Part shown: piece after piece, positions 56,993 to 64,000 of the stretch
How the letters are laid out: each line of letters opens with the position of its first letter
Position numbering within the stretch: position 1 is the first letter of the stretch
Source: an uncultured Bacteroidales bacterium
GTDB taxonomy: Bacteria; Bacteroidota; Bacteroidia; Bacteroidales; WCHB1-69
Length of the DNA: 64,000 nucleotides
NCBI GenBank assembly: GCA_900315705.1
Contig: ONAB01000011.1
Coordinates: 1 to 64,000, forward strand
Direction of reading: 5' to 3'
Notes under the pieces: generated by a model
Database searches by the model: none
Told to the model about the DNA's origin: nothing
What the model saw: only the letters and a program-made list of their open reading frames with translations
Program-made: the position numbers and the translations under genes

Positions 56993-57033
56993 CGGCCTTA
57001 TTAAGAAATACACAATTTTTAAACAACATCAAT

Positions 57034-57678
57034 ATGAAAAGACTTGTATTATTAGCATTTGCCGTCGCTCTGACGACCACCGCCTTCGCCCAAACGGCAA
57101 AGGAATCTATGATTAAAATGGGAAAACAGCAGCTTTCCGGCTATCTCATCGAGATCCCGGGTGCCGATGTAAAGACCGTTGACGCCGCCTTCCGCGACAA
57201 ACTGGAGAAGCAATACAACCTGAAGGCCTCCAGCGAGAGCGGTTTCCGCGCCTACCTTAACCAGCCCTTCAAACCCTTCGGCAGCGAGAACTACGATATG
57301 TACTTCACCGTCACCGAACACGGCAAGAAGAAAAACAAGGTTTCCCAACTTGAGCTCATCGTCTGCTCCGGCAATATGAACACCATCACCTCGCAGAACA
57401 ACCCTGCCACCGCCGACTACGTCAAGGTGTTCCTCCGCGACTTCGTCAGCTACGTTCAGGAATACGTCGCCAAACAGAACATCAAGGCGATGGAATCCCA
57501 GCTCGCCAAACTCAACAAAGAGCTGAAGGGCCTCGAGAAGAACAAGAACAAAATCAACAAGCAGATTGAGAAACTGAACAAGGACCTCGACAAAAACGCC
57601 AAGGCCATCTCTGACAAAGAGAAGGAAATCCAGGAGCTGAAAGACACTCTGGACAAGGCAAAAAAAGACTTAAAATAA
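57034..57678 (+). CDS. Secreted coiled-coil protein of unknown function
   Basis: 214 residues with a signal peptide (MKRLVLLAFAVALTTTAFA, then Q). A globular part of about 110 residues (GYLIEIPGADVKTVDAAFRD, NYDMYFTVTEHGKKKNK) precedes a strongly predicted Lys/Glu/Asn coiled coil (residues about 150-214). Similar small proteins are common in Bacteroidota but not named. A long frame extending upstream from 56161 is the shadow of dus. Confidence 0.7.
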   Translation: MKRLVLLAFAVALTTTAFAQTAKESMIKMGKQQLSGYLIEIPGADVKTVDAAFRDKLEKQYNLKASSESGFRAYLNQPFKPFGSENYDMYFTVTEHGKKKNKVSQLELIVCSGNMNTITSQNNPATADYVKVFLRDFVSYVQEYVAKQNIKAMESQLAKLNKELKGLEKNKNKINKQIEKLNKDLDKNAKAISDKEKEIQELKDTLDKAKKDLK

Positions 57679-57714
57679 GTCTAACCTGAAAAAAAATCAT
57701 TCAAGCATAAAAAA

Positions 57715-57742
57715 AGAAGGCGGGGATCATTTCCCGCCTTCT
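57715..57742. terminator. Bidirectional terminator between the coiled-coil gene and lpxD paralogue
   Basis: 10-bp perfect stem AGAAGGCGGG / CCCGCCTTCT with loop GATCATTT, flanked by A-rich and T-rich runs. It overlaps the stop codon of the minus-strand gene, whose TGA is in the loop. Confidence 0.85.
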
Positions 57743-58695
57743 ATTTTTTGTTTCAGTTCCTTGACATCGTCAAACAGAATCGATAGTTTTCGCATATAGG
57801 CGAACTCTCGCCATTTTTTGGTGGACTCCACTGCGGGAACGCCCAGCAGGGTTGTACCTTCGTCGGGGACATTGCGGTCGAGGGCCGAGCAGGCCAGTAT
57901 CACCGTGTTCTTGGCGACATAGAGGTCCTTGTTGACGCAGGCCTTGGCCCACACCTTGCAGTCGTCATCGATGTAGGTGCAGCCGGCGATGCCGCTTTGC
58001 GCACCGAGGAGCACGCGCTTCCCGATATGGGTGTCGTGCCCTATCTGCACGAGGTTGTCGAACTTGGTGCCGTCACCGATGTAGGTCACGCCAGAGACGC
58101 CCTTGTCCACGCAGCAGTTACAACCAATCTCCACGTCATTGCCTATGACCGTGCAGCCACAGGAATCCAACTTGATCCAGCGGTCGGGACGCTTCTGGAA
58201 ATAGCAGGCGTCAGCGCCGATGGTGGTGTTGGAATGGATGACGACATTGTCGCCGATGGTGGTGTCTTCGTAAATGGAGACGTTGGCGTGGATGATGCAG
58301 TTACGGCCGATGCGCACGTTGCGGCCCACAAAGACGTGGGGTTCCAAGACAGTGCCCTCGCCGATGACCGCACTCGGGTGAATGCTCACCAGCTGAGGCT
58401 CATACTGCTTGTAATGCTTCACGATGGCGAGGTAATCCTCCAGCGGGTCCTCGCTGAAAAGCAGCTCCTTGCCGTAGGGACAGTCCAGCCGCTTGTTGAG
58501 GATGATCACCGTGGCGGGACTCTCCAGCACGCGATTGTAGTACTTGTCACAATCCACGAAAGTGACATCACCCACCTCGACGGAATGAAACTCGTTCAAT
58601 CCCGTCACCGGACCATCGTAGCAGCCCGACCGTTCCAGCGGCCGGCCGATGATGTTCACAAGCTCGTCAACCGTGATGGGTTGGGGAAACTTCAT
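57727..58695 (-). CDS. LpxD-family UDP-3-O-acylglucosamine N-acyltransferase
   Basis: 322 residues. An N-terminal LpxD-like uridine-binding domain (about 100 residues) is followed by left-handed beta-helix hexapeptide repeats (IHPSAVIGEGTVLEPHVFVG, IIHANVSIYEDTTIGDNVVI) and a catalytic His in QIGHDTHIGKRVLLGAQSGI. LpxD adds the N-linked acyl chain in lipid A synthesis. Bacteroidota often carry a second LpxD-like gene near efp, and this copy is of that kind, so no gene symbol is assigned. Its ATG overlaps the efp stop (TAATG). Confidence 0.85.
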   Translation of the reverse strand: MKFPQPITVDELVNIIGRPLERSGCYDGPVTGLNEFHSVEVGDVTFVDCDKYYNRVLESPATVIILNKRLDCPYGKELLFSEDPLEDYLAIVKHYKQYEPQLVSIHPSAVIGEGTVLEPHVFVGRNVRIGRNCIIHANVSIYEDTTIGDNVVIHSNTTIGADACYFQKRPDRWIKLDSCGCTVIGNDVEIGCNCCVDKGVSGVTYIGDGTKFDNLVQIGHDTHIGKRVLLGAQSGIAGCTYIDDDCKVWAKACVNKDLYVAKNTVILACSALDRNVPDEGTTLLGVPAVESTKKWREFAYMRKLSILFDDVKELKQKIEGGK

Positions 58696-59264
58696 TACTC
58701 TTTGACTCTTTCTGAATACTTGTTGGTGCGAGTATCGACTTTGATCTTGTCACCAACGTTGATGAAAAGGGGCACATAGACATCGGCGCCGGTTTCCACC
58801 ACGGCACGCTTGAGGGCGTTGGTGGCGGTGTCACCCTTGATGCCGGGATCGGCTTCCACGACTTCGAGGTCCACGAACGGGGGCAGCTCACAAGTCAGCG
58901 GAGTGTCGGTGTCGGTATGGTACATAATTTCCACGGGCTGGCCCTCTTTGAGCAGGTCGGTGTTGTTGATGAGGGACTTGTCGATGGAGAGTTGCTCGTA
59001 AGTTTCGGTGTGCATAAAGTTATAGGTATTCTCGTCTTCCTTGTAGAGGAACTGGTAAGGACGGCGCTCCACGCGGGCGAGTTCAATCTTGATGCCGGCG
59101 TCGAAACGGAACTCCTGCACTCTACCGGACTTGATGTGTTTGAGCTTGGTGCGGACAAAGGTGTTGCCCTTGCCGGGTTTGACGTGGAGGAATTCGACGA
59201 TGGTCCACAATTCGTTGTTATGGACGATGCACAATCCGTTTTTGAAATCAGCTGTTGTTGCCAT
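58695..59264 (-). CDS. efp: Translation elongation factor P
   Basis: 189 residues, normal length. KOW-like domain I carries the conserved loop HVKPGKGNTFVRTKL with the tip Lys, followed by two OB domains (EIMYHTDTDTPLTCELPPFV; PGIKGDTATNALKRAVVETG, VPLFINVGDKIKVDTRT). It relieves stalling at polyproline. The preceding promoter is embedded in the sigma-factor terminator at 59295-59332. Confidence 0.96.
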   Translation of the reverse strand: MATTADFKNGLCIVHNNELWTIVEFLHVKPGKGNTFVRTKLKHIKSGRVQEFRFDAGIKIELARVERRPYQFLYKEDENTYNFMHTETYEQLSIDKSLINNTDLLKEGQPVEIMYHTDTDTPLTCELPPFVDLEVVEADPGIKGDTATNALKRAVVETGADVYVPLFINVGDKIKVDTRTNKYSERVKE

Positions 59265-59294
59265 ATAACTTATTCTATTTAGTTTATAAAAAAA

Positions 59295-59332
59295 TCGGCG
59301 GCAAAAGTACGTTTTTTTTCCTTTGCCGCCGA
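59295..59332 (-). terminator. Terminator of the sigma-factor gene that contains the efp promoter
   Basis: Perfect 11-bp inverted repeat TCGGCGGCAAA / TTTGCCGCCGA, followed on the minus strand by TTTTTTT. It lies 46 nt past the sigma-factor stop. The downstream arm includes a -7 box, TACTTTTG (59309-59302), then CCGCC, placed 38 nt before the efp ATG at 59264. One element can thus end one transcript and start the next. Confidence 0.7.
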
Positions 59333-59378
59333 GTATGGTTGCTATTTTTAGCGCAAAAAAATCAGGAATCGCCTGTTA

Positions 59379-59960
59379 TCAATCGACCACGACCTTGTTT
59401 TTTTCAATGATTTTGCGCAGGTTGATGAGTGCGTAGCGCATTCTGCCGAGGGCCGTGTTGATGCTCACGCCAGTGGCTTCCGCAATCTCCTTGAAGCTGT
59501 AATCCTGGTAGATGCGCATTGTAAGAACCTCTTTCTGTTCTTCGGGGAGATACTCCACCATACGGTTCACGTCGGTGTAGATCTGCTCGCGGATCATCTT
59601 CTGCTCGACGGAGTCCTCGCGCGAGCCGAGGATGTCGAAAATGTCGTACTCGCCGTTGCCCTCGAAGACCGGCATACGCTGCACCTTGCGGTAGTAGTCG
59701 ATCTTAAGGTTGTTGGCAATGCGCATCACCCATTGGAAGAACTTGCCCTCCTCGTGGTAGTTTCCCGAGCGGATGGTGTTGATCACCTTGATGAAAGTGT
59801 CTTGGAAAATGTCTTCCGCCAATTCCTTGTTTTTCACTGAAAGCATAATATAGGAAAACAACCGCTTCTCGTAGCGGGCAATCAGAGCTTTCAGGGCGGA
59901 TTCGTCACCGGATTGATAACTTGCTATCAACTGGTTATCAGTCAGCATAACCGTTTTCAT
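59379..59960 (-). CDS. RNA polymerase sigma-70 family factor (ECF-like)
   Basis: 193 residues. Region 2: AEDIFQDTFIKVINTI and FFQWVMRIANNLKIDYYRK. Region 4: LPEEQKEVLTMRIYQDYSFKEIAEATG followed by the recognition helix VSINTALGRMRYALINLRKI. No anti-sigma gene is adjacent, so control is not of the usual paired type. Regulon unknown. Confidence 0.92.
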   Translation of the reverse strand: MKTVMLTDNQLIASYQSGDESALKALIARYEKRLFSYIMLSVKNKELAEDIFQDTFIKVINTIRSGNYHEEGKFFQWVMRIANNLKIDYYRKVQRMPVFEGNGEYDIFDILGSREDSVEQKMIREQIYTDVNRMVEYLPEEQKEVLTMRIYQDYSFKEIAEATGVSINTALGRMRYALINLRKIIEKNKVVVD

Positions 59961-60068
59961 AATGGCACTCCTTTCTTTTAAGTGGTTGTAAACTAAGAAA
60001 GTAGAACTTTTATTCGATAGCAGGTCTCCTATAAATTTTTAAAAATTGAACAACATTTTATTGACTGG

Positions 60069-60076
60069 CAAAAATA
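60069..60076 (-). promoter_or_regulatory. Promoter -7 box (TATTTTTG) for the sigma-factor gene
   Basis: Minus-strand TATTTTTGCCAG about 109 nt upstream of the ATG at 59960, leaving an AT-rich leader. Confidence 0.5.
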
Positions 60077-60245
60077 CATTTTTTTTAATATGCCCGAAAA
60101 TTTTTTTTCTTTTTTTCAAAAATAGAAACAAAAATATGTTTATAAAATCACATTACAAACTGTAAATCAACGGTATAAGGCATATTTCAGCATAGGTTGC
60201 AAAAAAAAGGTCGCCAAAGAACGGGGAAATATGACTAAAAAAGTG

Positions 60246-60253
60246 TATTTTTG
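60246..60253 (+). promoter_or_regulatory. Promoter -7 box (TATTTTTG) for the coiled-coil/zapA operon
   Basis: TATTTTTGCACG, 18 nt before the ATG at 60272. Confidence 0.6.
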
Positions 60254-60271
60254 CACGTCAAAAAATATGCT

Positions 60272-60562
60272 ATGGCCAAAATAGACATTTTGTATAACAA
60301 AATCGAATACAACGTCAAGGCGGCCTTGTTGCGTATGAAGGACTTGAGAGAGGAAAACGACCGGCTGCGAGCGGCCAACGAGAGGAAGGAAAGAGAGAAC
60401 GAGGCGCTGCGTGCGCAGGTCACGGACCTCGAGGAGAAGATGAAACTACTAGTGGTAACCAAAACAACTTTTGATAAAGAAGACAACAAAAAAACGAAAA
60501 AGCAGATAAATGACTGGGTGCGGGAGATAGACAATTGCATAGCGCTTCTCAAGAACAGGTAG
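60272..60562 (+). CDS. Small coiled-coil protein upstream of zapA
   Basis: 96 residues, mostly one coiled coil (LREENDRLRAANERKERENE and on to about residue 58), with a basic C-terminus ending in a helix (INDWVREIDNCIALLKNR). The stop lies 1 nt before zapA, so they are translationally coupled. By position and shape it is a likely cell-division accessory protein (ZapB-like in general form only). The ATG at 60272 is preferred to a longer start at 60251 that overlaps the promoter box. Confidence 0.7.
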   Translation: MAKIDILYNKIEYNVKAALLRMKDLREENDRLRAANERKERENEALRAQVTDLEEKMKLLVVTKTTFDKEDNKKTKKQINDWVREIDNCIALLKNR

Positions 60563-60563
60563 T

Positions 60564-60863
60564 ATGGAAGAGGACAATCGGATCAAGATCACCATCCAAG
60601 TGGCCCAAAGGCCGATGACGATCGTAATCGCAAAAGAGTGGGAGCACTACTTCCGGGAAGCAGAAAAAGTGATCAATGACAGTTTTTTGGAATTCGCCAA
60701 GAAATGGACATATAAAGACCAACAAGACTTGATGTCGAAAATACTGGTTGACTTTGTGGTGAAGTGGCTCGCTGACGAGCAGCGGTTGAGAGAATATGAG
60801 GAGGAGATAGAGCCGATGATGGAATCCCTTAAAACTCTGACAGATAAATTTGAAGTTGATTAA
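60564..60863 (+). CDS. zapA: Cell-division protein ZapA
   Basis: 99 residues. The N-terminal beta domain (IKITIQVAQRPMTIVIAKEW) and the C-terminal long helix (DQQDLMSKILVDFVVKWLAD) match ZapA, which cross-links FtsZ filaments. As in many bacteria, a structured RNA follows zapA immediately (60884-61074). Confidence 0.85.
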   Translation: MEEDNRIKITIQVAQRPMTIVIAKEWEHYFREAEKVINDSFLEFAKKWTYKDQQDLMSKILVDFVVKWLADEQRLREYEEEIEPMMESLKTLTDKFEVD

Positions 60864-60883
60864 TCGTTCTTTGACAACACACC

Positions 60884-61074
60884 ATCCCGCATAAGTTCCG
60901 ATACGTTTGTTAAACTCAACACATTTACAGACGGAGGGGACGCTCGTTCGCCAAGAACAGGCCCGAATCCGAAAGGATGGCTTTACGCCCTGGGACGCTC
61001 GAAGCCGGACGGCACCTCCGATCATATCATATAGGAGTTTTTCGAAACCCTATGAACTTATGCGGTTTTTTTTT
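60884..61074 (+). ncRNA. ssrS: 6S RNA-like structured RNA between zapA and rny
   Basis: About 190 nt with no open frame. A 12-bp perfect closing stem, CCGCATAAGTTC (60887-60898) and GAACTTATGCGG (61054-61065), is followed by nine Ts, a standard terminator. Inside it is a large bubble whose 3' strand folds a small hairpin (ATAGG-A-GTTT / AAACCCTAT, 61031-61053), then an apical stem CGGAGG (60932-60937) / CCTCCG (61015-61020) with further hairpins. A closing stem, open bubble and 3' side hairpin are the 6S RNA plan, and 6S genes are known beside zapA in other phyla. 6S RNA binds RNA polymerase holoenzyme. A possible -7 box TTCTTTG is at 60867-60873. Confidence 0.75.
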
Positions 61075-61143
61075 GTCCATCCCCAACCTTGTCATACTAT
61101 TTAGAAACCTCATTTATTAACTAACGAATACATCTTAAATAAT

Positions 61144-62685
61144 ATGACAGTACTTTGGATTGTGATAGGCATCGTCATCGGCCTCGCCGCCGGCATCGGC
61201 CTCGCCTACACACTTTTGAACAAACAACTCACCAAATCGGGCCGCGAAGCCCTCAAGAAAGCCGAAGAGGACGGCGAACTCCTCAAGAAAGAGAAAATAC
61301 TGCAGGCCAAGGAGAAATTCCTCCAACTCAAGAGCGAATACGAGAAGAGCGTCAACGAACGCAACCAGCAGATCTCCAACGCCGAAAACCGCCTCAAACA
61401 GAAAGAGAGCACCCTCAGCCAGAAACTGGAGGACCTCAACCGCAAGACCAACGAGAACAACGCCCTCAAGGAGAACCTCAACAAACAGCTCCAGGCCGCC
61501 GAGAAGAAACAGAAAGAACTCGACAGCCAAACGGCACTCCAGAAAGCCAAACTCGAATCCATCGCCGAACTGACCTCCGAACAGGCCAAGGAACAGCTCA
61601 TCGCCCTGATGCAGGACGAGGCCCGCGCCGACGCCGTGGTGCTCGTCAAGGACATCCTCGACGAGGCCAAGGCCACCGCCAACCTCGAGGCCAAGAAGGT
61701 CGTGGTCAGCGCCATCCAACGCACCGGCGTGGAGGCCGCCATCGAGAACACCGTCTCCGTCTTCAACCTCGAGAACGACGAGATCAAGGGCCGCATCATC
61801 GGCCGTGAGGGCCGCAACATCCGCACCCTCGAGAACCTCACCGGCGTGGACGTCATCATCGACGACTCCCCCGACACCATCCTGCTCTCCAGCTTCGACC
61901 CCGTGCGCCGCGAAATCGCCTGCCAGTCGCTCAAGAAACTCGTGTCCGACGGCCGTATCCACCCCGCACGCATCGAAGAGGTGGTCGCCAAGACCAAGAA
62001 ACAGATCGAGCAAGAGATTGCCGAAATCGGTAAACGCACCTGCATCGACTTGGGCATCAACAATATGCCGCACGAACTGATGCGTCTCGTGGGCAAGATG
62101 CGCTATCGTTCCTCTTACGGCCAGAACCTGTTGCAACACGCCAAGGAGGTGGCCAACCTGAGCGCCACGATGGCCTCCGAGCTGGGCCTCAACCCCAAGA
62201 TCGCCCGCCGCGCCGGCTTGTTGCACGACATCGGCAAGGTGCCCGACACCGAGCCCGAAATGCCGCACGCCCTCTTCGGCGCCCGCCTGGCCGAACAGTA
62301 CAAGGAACGCCCTGAAATCGTGAACGCCATCGGCGCCCACCACGACGAGATGGAGATGACCACCCTCATCGCCCCCATCGTGCAAGTGTGCGACGCCATC
62401 TCCGGCGCACGTCCCGGTGCCCGCCGCGAAGTGGTGGAGGCCTATATGAAGCGCCTCAACGACCTCGAGAACCTCGCCCTCACCTACCCCGGCGTGGTCA
62501 AGACCTACGCCATCCAGGCCGGCCGCGAACTGCGCGTCATCGTCGGCGCCGAGAAGGTAAGCGACTCCGAGGCCAACCAGATTTCTATGGACCTCTCCAA
62601 GAAAATCCAGAACGAAATGACCTACCCGGGCCAAATCAAGATCACGGTCATCCGCGAGACCCGCTCGGTCAACTACGCCAGATAA
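61144..62685 (+). CDS. rny: Ribonuclease Y
   Basis: 513 residues. N-terminal membrane helix ([19 protein letters not shown]), a long coiled coil to about residue 190, KH domain ([20 protein letters not shown]), and HD domain ([29 protein letters not shown]). Membrane-bound endoribonuclease starting mRNA decay. The 6S-like RNA lies directly upstream and ends with its own terminator, so rny must have its own promoter; none was identified. Confidence 0.96.
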   Translation: MTVLWIVIGIVIGLAAGIGLAYTLLNKQLTKSGREALKKAEEDGELLKKEKILQAKEKFLQLKSEYEKSVNERNQQISNAENRLKQKESTLSQKLEDLNRKTNENNALKENLNKQLQAAEKKQKELDSQTALQKAKLESIAELTSEQAKEQLIALMQDEARADAVVLVKDILDEAKATANLEAKKVVVSAIQRTGVEAAIENTVSVFNLENDEIKGRIIGREGRNIRTLENLTGVDVIIDDSPDTILLSSFDPVRREIACQSLKKLVSDGRIHPARIEEVVAKTKKQIEQEIAEIGKRTCIDLGINNMPHELMRLVGKMRYRSSYGQNLLQHAKEVANLSATMASELGLNPKIARRAGLLHDIGKVPDTEPEMPHALFGARLAEQYKERPEIVNAIGAHHDEMEMTTLIAPIVQVCDAISGARPGARREVVEAYMKRLNDLENLALTYPGVVKTYAIQAGRELRVIVGAEKVSDSEANQISMDLSKKIQNEMTYPGQIKITVIRETRSVNYAR

Positions 62686-62694
62686 CACACCACT

Positions 62695-62997
62695 ATGGAA
62701 GAGAAAGAGCCCCGCAAAAACCGCTTCCGCTTCTTCGCGGTCCTGTACGGTATCACTACCGTGCTCTTTCTCGTCTATTTCCTCTTCCTCTCCAACAACA
62801 CGCTCAAGACGCATCGCGAGCTCAACCGCAAGATTGACAATTTGGAGAACAAGATCACCCATACGAAGAACCAGGTGGGCAACGTCCACACGTTCGATGA
62901 AATCAACAGCGACTCCGTCCTGCTGGAGCAGTACGCCCGCGAGCAACTGAATATGCACAAGGAGAACGAAGATGTCTTCATACTCGTCCACGAATAG
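62695..62997 (+). CDS. FtsB/DivIC-like septum-formation protein
   Basis: 100 residues: short basic N-terminus, one membrane helix (FFAVLYGITTVLFLVYFLFL), then a coiled coil (LKTHRELNRKIDNLENKITH) and a short C-terminal domain (LLEQYAREQLNMHKENEDVF) typical of FtsB/DivIC. Its end overlaps the start of aroQ by 26 nt. Confidence 0.82.
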   Translation: MEEKEPRKNRFRFFAVLYGITTVLFLVYFLFLSNNTLKTHRELNRKIDNLENKITHTKNQVGNVHTFDEINSDSVLLEQYAREQLNMHKENEDVFILVHE

Positions 62998-63448
62998 CAC
63001 CCTACCCTGCCGGATACTGATAGTCAACGGCGTCAACCTCGGCCAGCTCGGCACGCGCGAGGTGGACATCTACGGGTGTGTCTCCTTCGAGGAGTACCTG
63101 CAGCAGTTGCGCACTGACTATCCCGACGTGGAGTTCGACTATGTGCAGGAGGACGACGAGACGCGCTTGGCGCATCACATCGCGCAGGCAAAAGATTACG
63201 AGGGCATCGTGCTCAACGCGGGGGCCTACACGCACACCTCGGTGGTGCTGGCCGACGCGGTGCGCGCCACGAGCTGTCCCGTGATGGAGGTGCACATCAG
63301 CAACCTCTTCGGCCGCGAGCAGTACCGGCGCACGTCGCCCCTCGCGGGAGCCTGCCGCGGACTCATCGCCGGCCTCGGCCTCGAAAGCTACCGCCTCGCC
63401 GTGGAGTTCTTCAGAAAAGAATTTTCAAAAAAAAATCAACCCCTTTAA
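62972..63448 (+). CDS. aroQ: 3-dehydroquinate dehydratase, type II
   Basis: 158 residues, normal for the type II enzyme. Motifs: ILIVNGVNLGQLGTREVDIYG with the catalytic Arg and Tyr, VLNAGAYTHTSVVLADAV, and VMEVHISNLFGREQYRRTSP with the catalytic His. Third step of the shikimate pathway. The ATG at 62972 lies within the ftsB-like gene; another in-frame start further in would cut the first motif. The divergent FGREQYRRTSPLAGACRG is within family variation. Confidence 0.92.
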   Translation: MSSYSSTNSTLPCRILIVNGVNLGQLGTREVDIYGCVSFEEYLQQLRTDYPDVEFDYVQEDDETRLAHHIAQAKDYEGIVLNAGAYTHTSVVLADAVRATSCPVMEVHISNLFGREQYRRTSPLAGACRGLIAGLGLESYRLAVEFFRKEFSKKNQPL

Positions 63449-63526
63449 ACCCTACACTTCTTAATCAGTCTTTGGATTCTGTTTTTCAAAAAGAAAAAAA
63501 ACATAACACTTTAAATAACACCTATT

Positions 63527-63979
63527 ATGAAAAAAGTATTCAGCTTATTGATCGTTATGGCTTTTGTGTTTTCCGCTGTAGCCCAAGATGCAAACGCTGA
63601 CAAACCCAAAAAGGTCAAAGAACCCGAAATCACCTTCGAGAACCTCGTGCACGACTACGGTGAGATTCAGCAGGGTGCCAACGGCACTTGCGAGTTCGTG
63701 TTCAAGAACACGGGCAAGGCCGACCTCATCCTGACCAACTGCCGTTCCAGTTGCGGCTGCACCGTTCCTGAATGGCCGAAGGACCCGATTCCTCCCGGCA
63801 AGAAGGCCGTCATCAAGGTGAGCTACAACACCAACCGTCTCGGCATTATTAACAAGAGCATCACCGTGGAGTCCAACGCTGTGAACAACCGTGTGATCCT
63901 CAACATCAAGGGCAACGTGTCTGCGAAACCAGCAGAGGCTGCTCCCACCAACGAAGGCGGTGCCGTGAAAGCCCAATAA
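63527..63979 (+). CDS. DUF1573 secreted protein
   Basis: 150 residues. Signal peptide (MKKVFSLLIVMAFVFSAVA, then Q), a Lys-rich linker, then one DUF1573 Ig-like domain (FENLVHDYGEIQQGANGTCE, NCRSSCGCTVPEWPKDPIPP, INKSITVESNAVNNRVILNI) and an Ala/Pro/Glu tail. The CxCGC-type cysteines are typical. Function unknown; very common in Bacteroidota envelopes. Confidence 0.88.
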   Translation: MKKVFSLLIVMAFVFSAVAQDANADKPKKVKEPEITFENLVHDYGEIQQGANGTCEFVFKNTGKADLILTNCRSSCGCTVPEWPKDPIPPGKKAVIKVSYNTNRLGIINKSITVESNAVNNRVILNIKGNVSAKPAEAAPTNEGGAVKAQ

Positions 63980-64000
63980 CGAAGATTAATATTAACTCTA

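Larger units (their letters stand above)
59961..60271. other. 311-nt AT-rich divergent promoter region
   Basis: Two -7 boxes face outward: minus TATTTTTG at 60076-60069 (sigma factor, leader of about 100 nt) and plus TATTTTTG at 60246-60253 (then CACG; coiled-coil/zapA genes). Between them the sequence is T-rich with no gene. Confidence 0.6.

Noticed and set aside
59379-59960. Sigma factor as part of a SusCD/anti-sigma polysaccharide locus
   Set aside because: No anti-sigma, SusC or SusD gene is adjacent; neighbours are housekeeping genes.

Overview
The window comes from the chromosome of a member of the Bacteroidota, most likely a Bacteroidales relative with a fairly GC-rich genome. The support is lineage-specific: at least two proteins with C-terminal type IX secretion (T9SS) sorting domains, a GldH lipoprotein, tandem DUF5689 lipoproteins beside a TonB-type outer-membrane protein, RnfB/RnfC, RNase Y, and many promoters with the Bacteroidota -7 element TAnnTTTG. 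No phage structural gene, transposase, integrase, CRISPR array, rRNA or tRNA was recognised.

Layout. (1) 1-9513, minus: the first 9.5 kb of a giant secreted protein built of about six GLUG-repeat modules, with a LamG-like domain in module 2; its C-terminus lies outside the window. (2) 9758-16989: an MBL-fold hydrolase diverges from a TonB-type barrel, two DUF5689 lipoproteins and ribBA. (3) 17148-21058: sbcD-sbcC, closed by a hairpin nearly identical to the one behind ribBA. (4) 21125-25707, minus: gldH, ricT-like, an outer-membrane barrel protein and lpdA. (5) 26236-31056: a T9SS cargo gene with a frameshift, a PKD-type secreted protein, an AAA/DUF4143 ATPase, and a short remnant of another PKD C-terminus. 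(6) 31163-33464: rnfB-rnfC, ended by a strong terminator with no rnfDGEA behind it. (7) 33509-37492: a PIF1/RecD-like helicase diverging from a YfcC-family transporter. (8) 37492-39675: a low-GC 2.2-kb island bounded by a perfect 38-bp direct repeat of the 3' end of the transporter gene; it carries a small Cys-rich protein and an AbiEi/AbiEii-type toxin-antitoxin pair. (9) 39770-45758, minus: TPR protein, thioredoxin lipoprotein, rsgA, dxr, adk, hpt and a NamZ-like (DUF1343) protein. (10) 45864-55847, minus: a 3,327-residue T9SS surface protein. (11) 55987-63979: dus, a coiled-coil secreted protein, an lpxD paralogue, efp, a sigma factor, then zapA, a structured RNA that looks like 6S RNA, rny, a FtsB/DivIC-like gene, aroQ and a DUF1573 gene.

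How it fits together. Much of the accessory content faces the cell surface: giant adhesin-like proteins, barrels, lipoproteins and GldH all fit a cell exporting cargo by T9SS. The rest is housekeeping (cofactors, isoprenoids, nucleotide salvage, DNA repair, cell division). Regulation is readable at many loci: TAnnTTTG boxes, usually followed by C and a GC-rich stretch, stand before most transcription units. Several are shared by divergent genes, and one lies inside a terminator stem. The most unusual piece is the repeat-flanked toxin-antitoxin island at the end of the transporter gene.
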